Below are positions 8,753 to 16,291 of a stretch of 44,000 nucleotides of DNA, in pieces; within the stretch, counting starts at the first letter, position 1; every line of letters starts with the position of its first letter. The stretch comes from Algoriphagus yeomjeoni. GTDB taxonomy: Bacteria; Bacteroidota; Bacteroidia; Cytophagales; Cyclobacteriaceae. The notes under the pieces were generated by a model. It was not told the DNA's origin, did no database searches, and worked only from the letters and a program-made list of their open reading frames with translations. The stretch is from contig NZ_QLLK01000019.1 in NCBI RefSeq assembly GCF_003259505.1, positions 1-44,000 on the forward strand, written 5' to 3'. Made by a program: the position numbers and the translations under genes.

Positions 8753-8778
8753 AAGAGCTGGTTTACAGCTCTTTTTTA
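8753..8778 (+). terminator. Intrinsic terminator after the 372-residue protein gene
   Basis: Stem aagagctg (8753-8760) and cagctctt (8766-8773) with a five-base loop, then a T run to 8777. It separates this gene from the DUF5706/HD pair. Confidence 0.85.
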
Positions 8779-8878
8779 GTTTTATAAAATGAAATCTCCT
8801 TAATTTATAGGAATTGCTTAATTCACAGATTATCTTGTTTTTACCTATTGATAATATTGAGTAAGCTTTTTTCAATCA

Positions 8879-9439
8879 ATGCGTAAGAAACTCCAAGACT
8901 TAAAAGACCTTCCTCCATTTGATCCAGGCATAGATGCCGTGGATAATTATTGGTACCTAATCATGTATTTGCGTGATTTAATCAAAGCTTCGGAGATCAA
9001 AGCGGGCTTGGTTCTGTCCTTTTATGGATTGTTGATGAACGTTTTTTTCCAGTTTTATGAACATTTGATTGAACTAGCCTCTTCTGACTATTTGACTTAT
9101 GGCTTCATGGGAACTTGGTTTGTATTCAGCGTCATTTCTATTTATTATAGTTTTAGATGCTTCATGCCACAGATTGAGGCTAATTATGACAAAAGTGTTT
9201 TCTTTTTTGGGAATATTATTTCTTCATATGGTCCTATCAAAGACTACGTGAAAGAGTTGGAAAAGGTAAGCACCCAGAGGCGCCCGCTGTTTGATCAGTT
9301 GGGAGAGCAGGTTTATATCAATGCTAAAATCACTGCTACTAAGTTTAGAAATGTGAACCTTTCCGTACGATACTTATCATTTAATATTGGCCTAGTGTTT
9401 GTTTTTATTTTGTATTACGCTTTAAAGACCGCCTTTTAG
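8879..9439 (+). CDS. DUF5706 / PycTM-like three-helix membrane protein (Pycsar-effector-like)
   Basis: 186 residues. Predicted membrane helices lie at about 42-64, 73-95 and 166-184, with a soluble segment of about 70 residues between helices 2 and 3. The sequence follows the DUF5706 (Pycsar membrane effector) plan: an A-D/E-x-K-A-type motif before helix 1 (KASEIKAG, 36-43), a charged loop after helix 2, the FFFGNI motif (108-113), a later LFDQLGEQVYINAK segment with K155 downstream, and the third helix at the very C-terminus. In Pycsar, such proteins disrupt the inner membrane when cyclic pyrimidine nucleotides accumulate. The HD gene starts 20 bases downstream on the same strand, so the two are probably one operon. 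No cyclase gene is in the window. The assignment is from motif memory, not a search. Confidence 0.65.
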   Translation: MRKKLQDLKDLPPFDPGIDAVDNYWYLIMYLRDLIKASEIKAGLVLSFYGLLMNVFFQFYEHLIELASSDYLTYGFMGTWFVFSVISIYYSFRCFMPQIEANYDKSVFFFGNIISSYGPIKDYVKELEKVSTQRRPLFDQLGEQVYINAKITATKFRNVNLSVRYLSFNIGLVFVFILYYALKTAF

Positions 9440-9459
9440 CCTAAAGCCCTGTTCTTGCC

Positions 9460-10035
9460 ATGAAAGGATATCGTACTCTTCGAAACCTAGTTTTATCAGA
9501 TCTTGAAGCAAATTTGCCCAAGACATTGACTTACCATGCGCTTGAACATACACTAGATGTGCTAAATGTTTGCAATCAATACATCAAGCGGGAAAAAATT
9601 CCCTACAAAGAAAGGTATTTGTTGAAAGTTGGAGCGATTGTCCATGATATGGGATTTCTCAAAGGTGCAGCAAACCATGAGCAAGTAGGGGCAGGGATGG
9701 CAGAGAATATTTTAAGTGATTTAGGAGTGGACCAACGTGATATTGACGTGATCAAAGGGTTGGTCATGGCAACTAAAATCCCTCAAAACCCGCAAAATCA
9801 TTTGCAACGAATTATCTGCGATGCTGACTTAGATTATTTAGGCAGAAATGATTACCCGGAAATCAGCCAGAAATTATTTGAGGAATTAAAGAATATGAAT
9901 GTAATCTCTACCGCTAAACAATGGAAGGATCTACAGATTAATTTTTTGAAAGCTCATCATTTTCATACCCCATTTGCTATCAAGAATAGAGAACCAAAGA
10001 AACAAGTATGGCTGAAAAAGCTCTTGGATTCTTAA
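9460..10035 (+). CDS. HD-domain phosphohydrolase paired with the DUF5706 gene
   Basis: 191 residues, no signal or membrane segment. Metal-ligand candidates of the HD superfamily are present in order: YHALEHT (H26, H30), AIVHDMGF (H62-D63), NHEQVG (H73) and CDADLDYLG (D121, D123). The signature ATKIPQN before CDADLDYLG is one I associate with the HD part of Bacteroidetes HD-DUF5706 fusion proteins annotated as Pycsar effectors. HD enzymes hydrolyse phosphoester bonds in nucleotides; a role in degrading or sensing a nucleotide signal for the neighbouring membrane protein is inference. Its stop codon overlaps the convergent rodA stop in the four bases TTAA (10032-10035), with no terminator hairpin between them. 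Confidence 0.8.
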   Translation: MKGYRTLRNLVLSDLEANLPKTLTYHALEHTLDVLNVCNQYIKREKIPYKERYLLKVGAIVHDMGFLKGAANHEQVGAGMAENILSDLGVDQRDIDVIKGLVMATKIPQNPQNHLQRIICDADLDYLGRNDYPEISQKLFEELKNMNVISTAKQWKDLQINFLKAHHFHTPFAIKNREPKKQVWLKKLLDS

Positions 10036-11306
10036 CCCATTCTTCCTAGCTGAAGTGCTCTGGCACTATCCATTTTGATGAAAATAAAAAGCAAAATGGT
10101 AAATGACCAAAGCGAAGATCCTCCGTAACTAAAAAATGGTAATGGAATACCCACCACTGGAAATAGTCCAATGGTCATGGCAATGTTAATCATGAAGTGG
10201 AACATCAGAATCGAGATGACACAATAGCCATAGATTCTATTGAATCTGTTCTTTTGTCGCTCAGCCATGAAAACCAGCCTGGTGAGCAAGGTGACAAATA
10301 GAGCAATAACCACAAAGCTGCCTAGCCAGCCAAACTCTTCTCCTAGTGTACAAAAGATGAAATCTGTATGTTGCTCTGGCACAAAGTCGAACTTGGTCTG
10401 AGTACCCTGTAAATAGCCTTTTCCTGCAAGTCCTCCTGAGCCAATGGCGATTTTAGATTGAGTTACATTCCACCCAACGCCTAGCGGGTCTAGATCGGGG
10501 TTAAACAGGACCATTATTCTGTTCTGTTGATGTTCTGGCAGTTTAGAAACTACCAAATCAAGACTATAAGTAAATGCAATTAATACCAGTCCAATAACAC
10601 TAAATCCTATGATTTGCTGTGGGGTCTTTTTCCCCATAATGATGAGTATCACAACGATCACTACTATCGCACCAGCTAAATAGAGATTGTTTTCTATACC
10701 CAGTGCCAATAGCGCTATTGCAATGATACCGATGCCAAGTATGTAGTATTTTTGCGGTAGTCCTTCTCTATAGAACATGATTAGCATGGAAAAATAGACC
10801 ATGGCTGTTCCGGTATCTGGCTGAAGAATAATCAATATTATTGGCAATAAAAGCACACCAAATGCCTGTAGCTGATATTTGGTTTTGGAGAGATCAAAGG
10901 TGGGTCTTTCCATGAATTTGGCCAGCGCTAGGGCTGTCGCAAATTTGGCAAACTCCCCTGGCTGAATTCGAAAGGAGCCAAAGCCAATGGTTAGAATTTG
11001 CCCATTTACTTCTTTTCCTATGAAAGGTGTGAGAAGCAGTAAGACCAGCATAACCAGGTATATGGGAATAGCCAGATTTTCGAACAACCGATAATCTGCC
11101 GCCATGATGACGATGATGATCGCTATAGCGGTGCCGATCCAAACGAGTTGAATGCCGGAATTTATCGAAGTATCGAAGATGCTTTTGTCCACTTGCCCGT
11201 CATAGACAGCTGCGTAGATATTGAACCAGCCTATCATCACCAATACGAAATAGATCATAACGGTGATCCAGTCCACCCGATTTATGTTAATATCTGTCTC
11301 GCGCAT
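10032..11306 (-). CDS. rodA: Rod-shape SEDS glycosyltransferase RodA
   Basis: 424 residues, about 10 membrane helices. RodA polymerises lipid II into glycan strands for lateral wall growth together with PBP2. SEDS signatures seen: FRIQPGEFAKFATAL (the region ahead of the catalytic loop), LQPDTGTAMVYF, the extracellular loop with NRIMVLFNPDLDPLGVGWN and QSKIAIGSGGLAGKG, EQHTDFIF, EEFGWLG, and PFFSYGGSS near the end. It is the last gene of the mreB operon; its ATG shares a base with the mrdA stop (TAATG). Confidence 0.95.
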   Translation of the reverse strand: MRETDININRVDWITVMIYFVLVMIGWFNIYAAVYDGQVDKSIFDTSINSGIQLVWIGTAIAIIIVIMAADYRLFENLAIPIYLVMLVLLLLTPFIGKEVNGQILTIGFGSFRIQPGEFAKFATALALAKFMERPTFDLSKTKYQLQAFGVLLLPIILIILQPDTGTAMVYFSMLIMFYREGLPQKYYILGIGIIAIALLALGIENNLYLAGAIVVIVVILIIMGKKTPQQIIGFSVIGLVLIAFTYSLDLVVSKLPEHQQNRIMVLFNPDLDPLGVGWNVTQSKIAIGSGGLAGKGYLQGTQTKFDFVPEQHTDFIFCTLGEEFGWLGSFVVIALFVTLLTRLVFMAERQKNRFNRIYGYCVISILMFHFMINIAMTIGLFPVVGIPLPFFSYGGSSLWSFTILLFIFIKMDSARALQLGRMG

Positions 11307-13108
11307 TAATAGATGAAATTTCCGGCGATTACATAGTTCTCAAGATCCGGTCTGGAGATACTGTCCTTTAGATATTTCTCAATCATAAGAGAGGCTGTAC
11401 TTGCAGCAGCTCGACCTCCCCAGCCAGCATTTTCCACATATACAGCTATTGCGATTTGAGGATTCTCTTTTGGCGCAAAAGCAATGAATACGGAGTGGTC
11501 TTCTCCATGAGGGTTTTGGGCGGTCCCAGTTTTGCCTGCGATCTGGATATCCTTCATAATCGCACGCGTGGCAGTACCATAGAGCGCTTGTACCATAGCA
11601 TCCTGAACCATATCAAAATGATGTGCATCAACGCCTACCATGTGTTTGGTTTGATATTCTTTTGGGATTTTGGTATTGTCACCGTCAATTGCGCGAATCA
11701 AATGCGGAGTATAGTAAAATCCTTTATTTGCAAAAATAGCTGCCAAATTTGCCATTTGAAGCGGTGTGACTAGCAACTCTCCTTGGCCTATCGATAGAGA
11801 ATAAATTGTGGAATATTTCCAGCGTCCTTCGCCATAAACTCTATCGTAATATCTACTTGATGGGACGTCACCAATTTTTTCATTTGGCATGTCCACGCCC
11901 AATTGGCCACCAAGACCGAATTTCAAGACGCGTTCACGCCAAGCATCTAAACCAATTTCTGTATCCTTAAAAGTATTACTGGAAACTTCTTGGTTGATTA
12001 TCTGGCGGAAAGCCTGATGGTAATAAGGGTTGCAAGAATTCCTGATTGCTCCGAAAAGGTTGACAGGTGATGGGTGATTGTGACAAGCCACCAAAGACTT
12101 GTTACAAGCAAAAGTAGTTTCTGGAGTCAAGATGCCTTCCTGTAAACCGATTAAACTCTGGACAATTTTGAAAATTGAACCCGGAGGGTAAGTCGCCATA
12201 ATTGGGCGATTAAAAAGAGGCTTTGTTTCTAGTTTATTCAGTGCTGTGTAGCTTTTGCCAAAATCGGAACCGGTAAGACTATTTGGGTCATAAAACGGTG
12301 CAGAAATCATGGAGAGTATCTCGCCGGTTTTTGGCTCAATCGCTACCACCGAACCTGTTTTTCCCATCATCAGCATCTCTCCATACTTCTGCAACTCCAT
12401 ATCGATGGAAGAGTTGATGTTATGACCGGCAACCGACGCCGTATCAAACTCACCATCCTTGAAAGGACCTTTATCAATTCCTCTCACATTGACCATTTTG
12501 TACTTCACTCCCTTTTCACCACGGAGTTCGTCCTCATAGAATCTCTCCATTCCGCTGAGGCCTACGTAGTCACCTTGCACGTAATAGCCAGAACTGTCTC
12601 GTTCCAGTTGCCTGCCGCTAATCTCACCGATATAGCCTAGCGCATGCGATGCAATAGGATTTGGGTAGGAACGTACAGATCTAGTCATTATGAATAGACC
12701 TGGATAATCAATTAAGAAGTCTTGGATTCTAGCAAATTCATTGGTAGATATTTGCTTGATAAAGGTGGATGGCTTGACTGAGGAATAGTTCCGCGCTGTT
12801 TGATACGACTCAATCAATTCCTCTTTGGATATCTTAAAAAGTTCAAGGAAACGAGTAGTATCGCCCACTTCAAATTCCTTTGGAACAATCATCAAATCAA
12901 AAATCGGATTATTGTAAACTAGCAACTTTCCATTTCGATCGTAAACTAATCCACGATAGGGGTGATCTACTATTCGTTGGATAGCATTCCGCTCAGCTCT
13001 TTTCATGAAGCTGTCGTCCATCACCTGTATCATAAATAGCTTGGTCAAAAGGACTGCGCCTACCAAGAAAACAAAGATGATAATTACTACGGGCCTTTGG
13101 TCGTTCAT
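11306..13108 (-). CDS. mrdA: Penicillin-binding protein 2 (transpeptidase)
   Basis: 600 residues from the ATG at 13108 (MNDQRPVVIII...); the frame is open further upstream but that part lies inside mreD. Cross-links peptidoglycan in the elongasome with RodA. N-terminal membrane anchor at about 7-28, then the pedestal domain (DHPYRGLVYDRNG, HALGYIGEI). The transpeptidase domain has the catalytic SxxK motif in PPGSIFK near 310, the SxN motif in RNSCNP, and KTG in AGKTGTAQN near 523. Start and stop each overlap a neighbour by one base, so translation is likely coupled with mreD and rodA. Confidence 0.95.
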   Translation of the reverse strand: MNDQRPVVIIIFVFLVGAVLLTKLFMIQVMDDSFMKRAERNAIQRIVDHPYRGLVYDRNGKLLVYNNPIFDLMIVPKEFEVGDTTRFLELFKISKEELIESYQTARNYSSVKPSTFIKQISTNEFARIQDFLIDYPGLFIMTRSVRSYPNPIASHALGYIGEISGRQLERDSSGYYVQGDYVGLSGMERFYEDELRGEKGVKYKMVNVRGIDKGPFKDGEFDTASVAGHNINSSIDMELQKYGEMLMMGKTGSVVAIEPKTGEILSMISAPFYDPNSLTGSDFGKSYTALNKLETKPLFNRPIMATYPPGSIFKIVQSLIGLQEGILTPETTFACNKSLVACHNHPSPVNLFGAIRNSCNPYYHQAFRQIINQEVSSNTFKDTEIGLDAWRERVLKFGLGGQLGVDMPNEKIGDVPSSRYYDRVYGEGRWKYSTIYSLSIGQGELLVTPLQMANLAAIFANKGFYYTPHLIRAIDGDNTKIPKEYQTKHMVGVDAHHFDMVQDAMVQALYGTATRAIMKDIQIAGKTGTAQNPHGEDHSVFIAFAPKENPQIAIAVYVENAGWGGRAAASTASLMIEKYLKDSISRPDLENYVIAGNFIY

Positions 13109-13629
13109 CAGATTCCTCTCCTGCGTTTGAAGAACAGTAGTTGTACAATTATAGCCAAAATGACTGTAAAAATCGAGGAGAAAAGGCTTTTGTTTAGCAC
13201 GCCAAATAATCCCCCGGTTCCCCACTGATCTGCAGTGAAAAACATAAGTGAAAATGCGAAAACTAAAGGTAAAGAGTAGCTTATATACCAACCAATTCCC
13301 ATCTCCCTTAAAGTAGGATTGTTGCTGTCATCGTAGCCGCCATTTGGGCTGATCGCTTTTAGCCAATAGGGACGAAGAAATGCCAAGAGAGTGGCTGCGG
13401 CCGCATTCAGTCCGAGCGTATCGTAGAATACGTCAATTAATAGCCCTATTCCAAAGCTGATTAAGATTAACGAAAAGCTTCGAATGTTAATTGGGAAACT
13501 CAATATAGCCAGTAGGTAAATGAAGCAGAATGCCACACCGAAAAGAGCTACGTTTTTCAATAGCAAAATCTGTACTGTGCACAGGCAAATCACCAAGAAG
13601 ACAAAGGTGATTAGGTTTCTAAAACTCAT
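13108..13629 (-). CDS. mreD: Rod-shape protein MreD
   Basis: 173 residues, five or six membrane helices and little else, as expected for MreD, a small inner-membrane partner of MreC in the elongasome. Sequence is weakly conserved in the family; the GIGLLIDVFYDTLGLNAAAATLLAFLR region gives the best match (the short acidic D-x-F-Y-D motif after a helix is typical). Position between mreC and mrdA supports the call. It overlaps mreC by 11 bases and shares one base with the mrdA start (TGATG). Confidence 0.9.
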   Translation of the reverse strand: MSFRNLITFVFLVICLCTVQILLLKNVALFGVAFCFIYLLAILSFPINIRSFSLILISFGIGLLIDVFYDTLGLNAAAATLLAFLRPYWLKAISPNGGYDDSNNPTLREMGIGWYISYSLPLVFAFSLMFFTADQWGTGGLFGVLNKSLFSSIFTVILAIIVQLLFFKRRRGI

Positions 13630-14455
13630 TTTCTATTTCTGATTGCTTTTGCAGAGAATCTATTTCGGCTAATCGACTGTTTTCTACTAAATAGACATAG
13701 TGCACTTTACTGAAGTCTACACTAAGATTTACCACAATATCCAATGAGTTAGGGTCGGAGCTTTGATCTACACTTTCTATGGTGCCAACCATAATTCCTT
13801 CCGGAAAAACTGCACTGAATCCATTAGTTACGATGGTGTCACCGGGACTAGCTTTTACGTGGCGAGGGACATAGAGTAACTTTGTTTTTTTTGAGTCTTT
13901 ACCATCCCAATTTATTGACCCAAATGAACCATTGCTTTTGAGTTTTGAAGAAATTCTCATTTCCGTATTTAACAGCGAAAAGGCTACTGAATAATTATCA
14001 GATACGGATTGCACCCTTCCAACAACTCCTTGCTCGTTAAATACACCCATTCCAGGCTTCACTCCATCTTTGGAGCCTTTGTTAAGGGTAATATGATTTT
14101 GTGAAAAGCGTAGTGAATTGCTAATTATTCGTGCTCCTCTAAAGGTGTATTGTGCCTCAAATGCAGAGTCCAACTCAAGTGTTACGCTGTCAGGGATAGC
14201 ATTGATAGTTTTAAGTTGTTCAAGTAATAAAGCGTTTTGACTTAAGAGTGCTTCATTGTCTTCCGCCAGGGAAAAGAAATCCACCACGTCTGATCGGGTC
14301 TTGAGAATTGATCCGGTTACGGCATTGGAACTATTGAAGAAAGCTGCACCCTGAGGTGAATTATTGGAGACAATTAGACTGATCGCCAATACTTCAAGCA
14401 AAACAAATAATAGAAAAGACCTTAAGCTATAAAGGAATTGAAGGATGCGTAGCAT
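13619..14455 (-). CDS. mreC: Rod-shape protein MreC
   Basis: 278 residues. One N-terminal membrane helix (about 11-30), a coiled-coil stretch (SLAEDNEALLSQNALLLEQL), then a periplasmic beta domain with the MreC signatures NSLRFSQNHITLNKGSKDGV, GMGVFNEQGVVGRVQSV and GDTIVTNGFSAVFPEGIMVG. It bridges MreB with PBP2 and MreD in the periplasm. The start is seven bases below the mreB stop. Confidence 0.95.
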   Translation of the reverse strand: MLRILQFLYSLRSFLLFVLLEVLAISLIVSNNSPQGAAFFNSSNAVTGSILKTRSDVVDFFSLAEDNEALLSQNALLLEQLKTINAIPDSVTLELDSAFEAQYTFRGARIISNSLRFSQNHITLNKGSKDGVKPGMGVFNEQGVVGRVQSVSDNYSVAFSLLNTEMRISSKLKSNGSFGSINWDGKDSKKTKLLYVPRHVKASPGDTIVTNGFSAVFPEGIMVGTIESVDQSSDPNSLDIVVNLSVDFSKVHYVYLVENSRLAEIDSLQKQSEIENEF

Positions 14456-14462
14456 TCGGGAT

Positions 14463-15491
14463 TTAAGTCATCAATACTGTTCGGAAATTTTGTACGTTTT
14501 TCAAGGCGGTGCCTGTTCCTCTCACTACAGCTCTCAGCGGATCTTCTGCGATGTGAATAGGTAACTTCGTTTTCTGATGTAGCCTTTTGTCCAAACCTTT
14601 CAGAAGTGCTCCACCTCCTGTAAGATGAATTCCATTGTCATAGATATCCGCAGAAAGTTCTGGTGGTGAAATCTCCAAAGCCTTCAAAACTGCCTCTTCA
14701 ATCTTCGAAACAGATTTATCAAGTGAGAAGGCGATTTCAGAATAGGAAACTTTGATCACCTTCGGAATACCCGTCATCAAGTCACGGCCTCTGATCTCGT
14801 AATCCTCTGGTGGCTCATCTAGTTCCGTCAAAGCTGATCCGATGGCAATTTTTACTTTTTCTGCAGAACGCTCACCAATCAACAAGTTGTGCTGACGGCG
14901 CATGTAGTCCAGAATATCTTTGGTAAATGTATCTCCGGCTACTCGGATAGATTGATCGGCTACAATGCCGGAAAGAGCTATAAGTGCAATCTCCGTAGTA
15001 CCTCCTCCAATATCCACGATCATGGATCCCATTGGTTTCTCTATGTCGATACCAATACCGATTGCTGCGGCGATTGGCTCGAAAATCATATAAACTTCCT
15101 TGGCTCCTGCATGCTCAGCAGAGTCACGTACAGCTCGCTTTTCTACCTCAGTGATTCCGGAAGGGATGCAGATTACCATTCGATGGGACTGAGGGAATAA
15201 GCCTTTTTTCTGACCGGGAATCATTTTGATCAAACCTCTGATCATTTGCTCTGCAGCATAGAAATCAGCGATCACACCATCCTTCAACGGGCGGATAGTT
15301 TTAATATTTTCATGCGTTTTCTCATGCATGTTCATTGCTTCACGGCCTACCGCCAAAACACGGTTGGTAGATTTGTCAATTGCAATGATTGAAGGTTCGT
15401 CTACTACAATTTTATCTTTATGAATGATCAAGGTATTTGCGGTACCAAGGTCAATTGCAATATCACTAGAGAAAAAGTCAAATAATCCCAT
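14463..15491 (-). CDS. mreB: Rod-shape-determining actin homologue MreB
   Basis: 342 residues. Cytoplasmic, membrane-associated ATPase filament that orients wall synthesis. Actin-fold motifs: phosphate-1 IAIDLGTANTLI, connect-1 FEPIAAAIGIGI, phosphate-2 IVDIGGGTTEIAL, adenosine motif LTGGGALLKGL, and ARDSAEHAGAKEV-like region before connect-1. First gene of mreB-mreC-mreD-mrdA-rodA. A near-consensus -7 box on the minus strand lies at 15569-15576. Confidence 0.97.
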   Translation of the reverse strand: MGLFDFFSSDIAIDLGTANTLIIHKDKIVVDEPSIIAIDKSTNRVLAVGREAMNMHEKTHENIKTIRPLKDGVIADFYAAEQMIRGLIKMIPGQKKGLFPQSHRMVICIPSGITEVEKRAVRDSAEHAGAKEVYMIFEPIAAAIGIGIDIEKPMGSMIVDIGGGTTEIALIALSGIVADQSIRVAGDTFTKDILDYMRRQHNLLIGERSAEKVKIAIGSALTELDEPPEDYEIRGRDLMTGIPKVIKVSYSEIAFSLDKSVSKIEEAVLKALEISPPELSADIYDNGIHLTGGGALLKGLDKRLHQKTKLPIHIAEDPLRAVVRGTGTALKNVQNFRTVLMT

Positions 15492-15568
15492 TTTTAGGTA
15501 TTGATTGTATTTACTGGAGTTAAGAGTTTAATATACTACGCGAAGTATTCATATTAAACGGGGGTCGA

Positions 15569-15576
15569 CAAAATTA
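15569..15576 (-). promoter_or_regulatory. Putative -7 box of the mreB operon promoter
   Basis: On the minus strand the sequence reads TAATTTTG, matching the Bacteroidetes -7 consensus TAnnTTTG, about 75 bases above the mreB ATG. The best upstream TTTG is only 14 bases away instead of about 19-21, so the -33 element is uncertain. Confidence 0.45.
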
Positions 15577-15717
15577 TTATCTTAATGGGACAAATTTGAT
15601 AGAATCAGGATATTTTTTGGTAACAATATTAAATGAGTCTAAGGTAGCTTTAGTTTGTCCGATTTTTTTTTCTGAAAGAAAACCTATGCAACTCTAAATC
15701 TTGATTTAGAGACCTCA

Positions 15718-15748
15718 TTGTTTTTAGAGTAAAATTATTTTACCTTTG
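15718..15748 (+). promoter_or_regulatory. Bacteroidetes-type promoter of rimP-nusA-infB
   Basis: TTG at 15718-15720, a spacer of 20 bases, then TACCTTTG at 15741-15748: a full match to the sigma-ABfr-type consensus (TTG at -33, TAnnTTTG at -7). Transcription would begin near 15755, shortly before the leader hairpin. Confidence 0.75.
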
Positions 15749-15770
15749 CGTCGTATTCGAAAGTTTCTGG

Positions 15771-15796
15771 AGGGGACACCATATGGTCCCCTTTTT
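15771..15796 (+). terminator. Terminator-like leader hairpin ahead of rimP (possible attenuator)
   Basis: Stem aggggac (15771-15777) and gtcccct (15786-15792), with the inner palindrome accatatggt, followed at once by five T (15792-15796). It lies between the promoter (-7 at 15741) and the rimP start, so it would terminate before the operon unless overcome. An ATG at 15783 sits in the loop and is not a credible start. Confidence 0.6.
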
Positions 15797-15800
15797 CATT

Positions 15801-16286
15801 ATGCATACTATGACTGAATTGAAACAAGCTATCGAAGAGATTGTAGAGAAGCATCTTCCGGATGAAAATCATTTCGTTGTTGAAGTGAAATTGTCTGAGA
15901 AGTCAGGTAAAACGCTTCTCAACATTCTTTTGGACGCTGATGAAGGTGTTACTATCCAGGCTTGCGCAAAGTTAAGCAGGGCGGTTTCGGAAGAACTTGA
16001 GGCAAAAGAAATGATGCCTGAAGCATATATTCTGGAGGTTTCTTCACCTGGATTAGATTTTCCGTTGAGTAGTAGAAGACAATTTGAGAAAAATATAAAC
16101 AGGGAGCTAAAGATTTCTTTGACTTCGGGAGAGGAAATTCAAGGTAAACTATTAGAAGTTTCAGAAGCTGGTGTGAAATTACTAGTGAAAAAGAAAAAGG
16201 AAAAAGGCAAGAAAGCCACTGAAGAGGAAATTTCTCTTCCTTTCGAAGAGATGAAGAAATCAATTGTACAAGTATCTTTTAAATAA
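15801..16286 (+). CDS. rimP: Ribosome maturation factor RimP
   Basis: About 159-162 residues, assisting 30S subunit maturation. The frame is open from 15783, but that ATG lies inside the leader hairpin; starts at 15801 (MHTMTELKQ) or 15810 (MTELKQAIEE) are better, the second giving the usual N-terminus. RimP features: NILLDADEGVTIQACAKLSR, LEVSSPGLDFPL and a C-terminal Sm-like domain with a basic insert KKKKEKGKKA. It ends five bases before nusA, the usual pairing. Confidence 0.92.
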   Translation: MHTMTELKQAIEEIVEKHLPDENHFVVEVKLSEKSGKTLLNILLDADEGVTIQACAKLSRAVSEELEAKEMMPEAYILEVSSPGLDFPLSSRRQFEKNINRELKISLTSGEEIQGKLLEVSEAGVKLLVKKKKEKGKKATEEEISLPFEEMKKSIVQVSFK

Positions 16287-16291
16287 ATCAA

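Noticed and set aside
8879..10035. A complete Pycsar anti-phage system
   Set aside because: No pyrimidine cyclase (PycC-like) gene is present in the window; only the effector-like membrane domain and an HD enzyme are seen, so I do not call it Pycsar.
13109..13291. 61-residue N-terminal extension of PBP2
   Set aside because: The extra residues overlap mreD in another frame and precede the normal membrane anchor; the ATG at 13108 overlapping the mreD stop is the operon-like start.
15783..15800. RimP start at 15783
   Set aside because: That ATG is part of the palindrome in the loop of the leader hairpin; the starts at 15801 or 15810 match the family.
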